Part shown: one piece after another, positions 5,761-5,866 of the stretch
How positions within the stretch are numbered: the stretch's first letter is position 1
Layout of the letters: each line of letters opens with the position of its first letter
NCBI GenBank assembly: GCA_934358235.1
Contig: CAKRKK010000156.1
Coordinates: 1 to 5,866 of the forward strand
Direction of reading: 5' to 3'
From: an uncultured Lachnospira sp.
Lineage (GTDB): Bacteria; Bacillota; Clostridia; Lachnospirales; Lachnospiraceae
Length of the DNA stretch: 5,866 bases
Notes under the pieces: model-generated
What the model was told of the DNA's origin: nothing
Databases searched by the model: none
What the model saw: the letters and a program-made list of their open reading frames with translations, nothing else
Program-made: the position numbers and the translations under genes

Positions 5761-5866
5761 TTATCCCCTAATCCTATTTTCAATAAACCCAGCCAATACT
5801 AAAATTGCAACAATCATAATTGAAATTGCAATTATTCCACTCCAATATTCATTAGCTTTAATTAAT
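5761..5866 (-). CDS. C-terminus of a membrane protein upstream of the two-component system (partial)
   Basis: An open minus-strand frame enters from the window edge (first full codon at 5865) and ends at TAA (5763–5761). It gives 34 residues: a start of LIKANEYWSG, then a hydrophobic stretch IIAISIMIVAILVLAGF, then the charged end IENRIRG. This looks like a final transmembrane helix with a short basic tail. The stop lies 5 nt before the regulator ATG, and the regulator's ribosome binding site is inside its last codons, so co-transcription and translational coupling are likely. The family cannot be told from this tail; a transporter permease, an Agr-type accessory protein or a small membrane peptide are all possible. 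Being open to the edge over 34 codons could be chance, but composition and spacing support a real gene. Confidence 0.6.
   Translation of the reverse strand, partial: LIKANEYWSGIIAISIMIVAILVLAGFIENRIRG

Overview
The window looks like chromosomal DNA from an anaerobic, gut-type Firmicute, most likely Lachnospiraceae or a related Clostridia lineage. The reasons are low GC content, strong GGAG/AGGAG ribosome binding sites, a GT2–GtrA fusion beside a NAGPA-type phosphodiester glycosidase, an Agr-like GHKL kinase/LytTR regulator pair, and a small Cys/Gly-rich protein of the kind common in spore-forming Clostridia. The species cannot be read from the sequence alone.

Left block (1–2138, minus strand): a surface-glycan operon transcribed right to left. 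A credible sigma-A promoter (2188–2216), with a 16-bp perfect palindrome on its -35, drives a membrane glycosyltransferase (GT2 catalytic domain plus GtrA-like membrane domain). A membrane-anchored NAGPA-family phosphodiester glycosidase follows after 23 nt. After a further 19 nt comes the first 11 codons of a third gene that leaves the window. The first two genes suggest building and then trimming of an exported sugar or sugar-phosphate decoration.

Middle block (about 2236–3623, plus strand): three small genes without firm functional homology: an 88-aa Cys/Gly-rich protein with duplicated hydrophobic segments, a 193-aa protein with an Asn-rich low-complexity tail, and a 66-aa helical protein. 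The first two have upstream elements resembling mother-cell (sigma-K-type) promoters, so a sporulation or spore-surface role is a reasonable but unproven hypothesis. The Cys-rich gene carries internal repeats that run through its own stop codon. A hairpin at 2639–2684 separates it from the Asn-rich gene.

Right block (3783–5866, minus strand): a translationally coupled Agr-like two-component system, with the LytTR response regulator upstream and the GHKL histidine kinase overlapping it by ATGA. Just before it, and closely coupled, is the C-terminus of a membrane protein that starts beyond the window. No AgrB or AgrD is visible. This block is noticeably more AT-rich than the glycan operon. A long GC-rich hairpin (3683–3733) lies between the convergent middle and right blocks. 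I see no tRNA, rRNA, CRISPR array, transposase or recognisable riboswitch.
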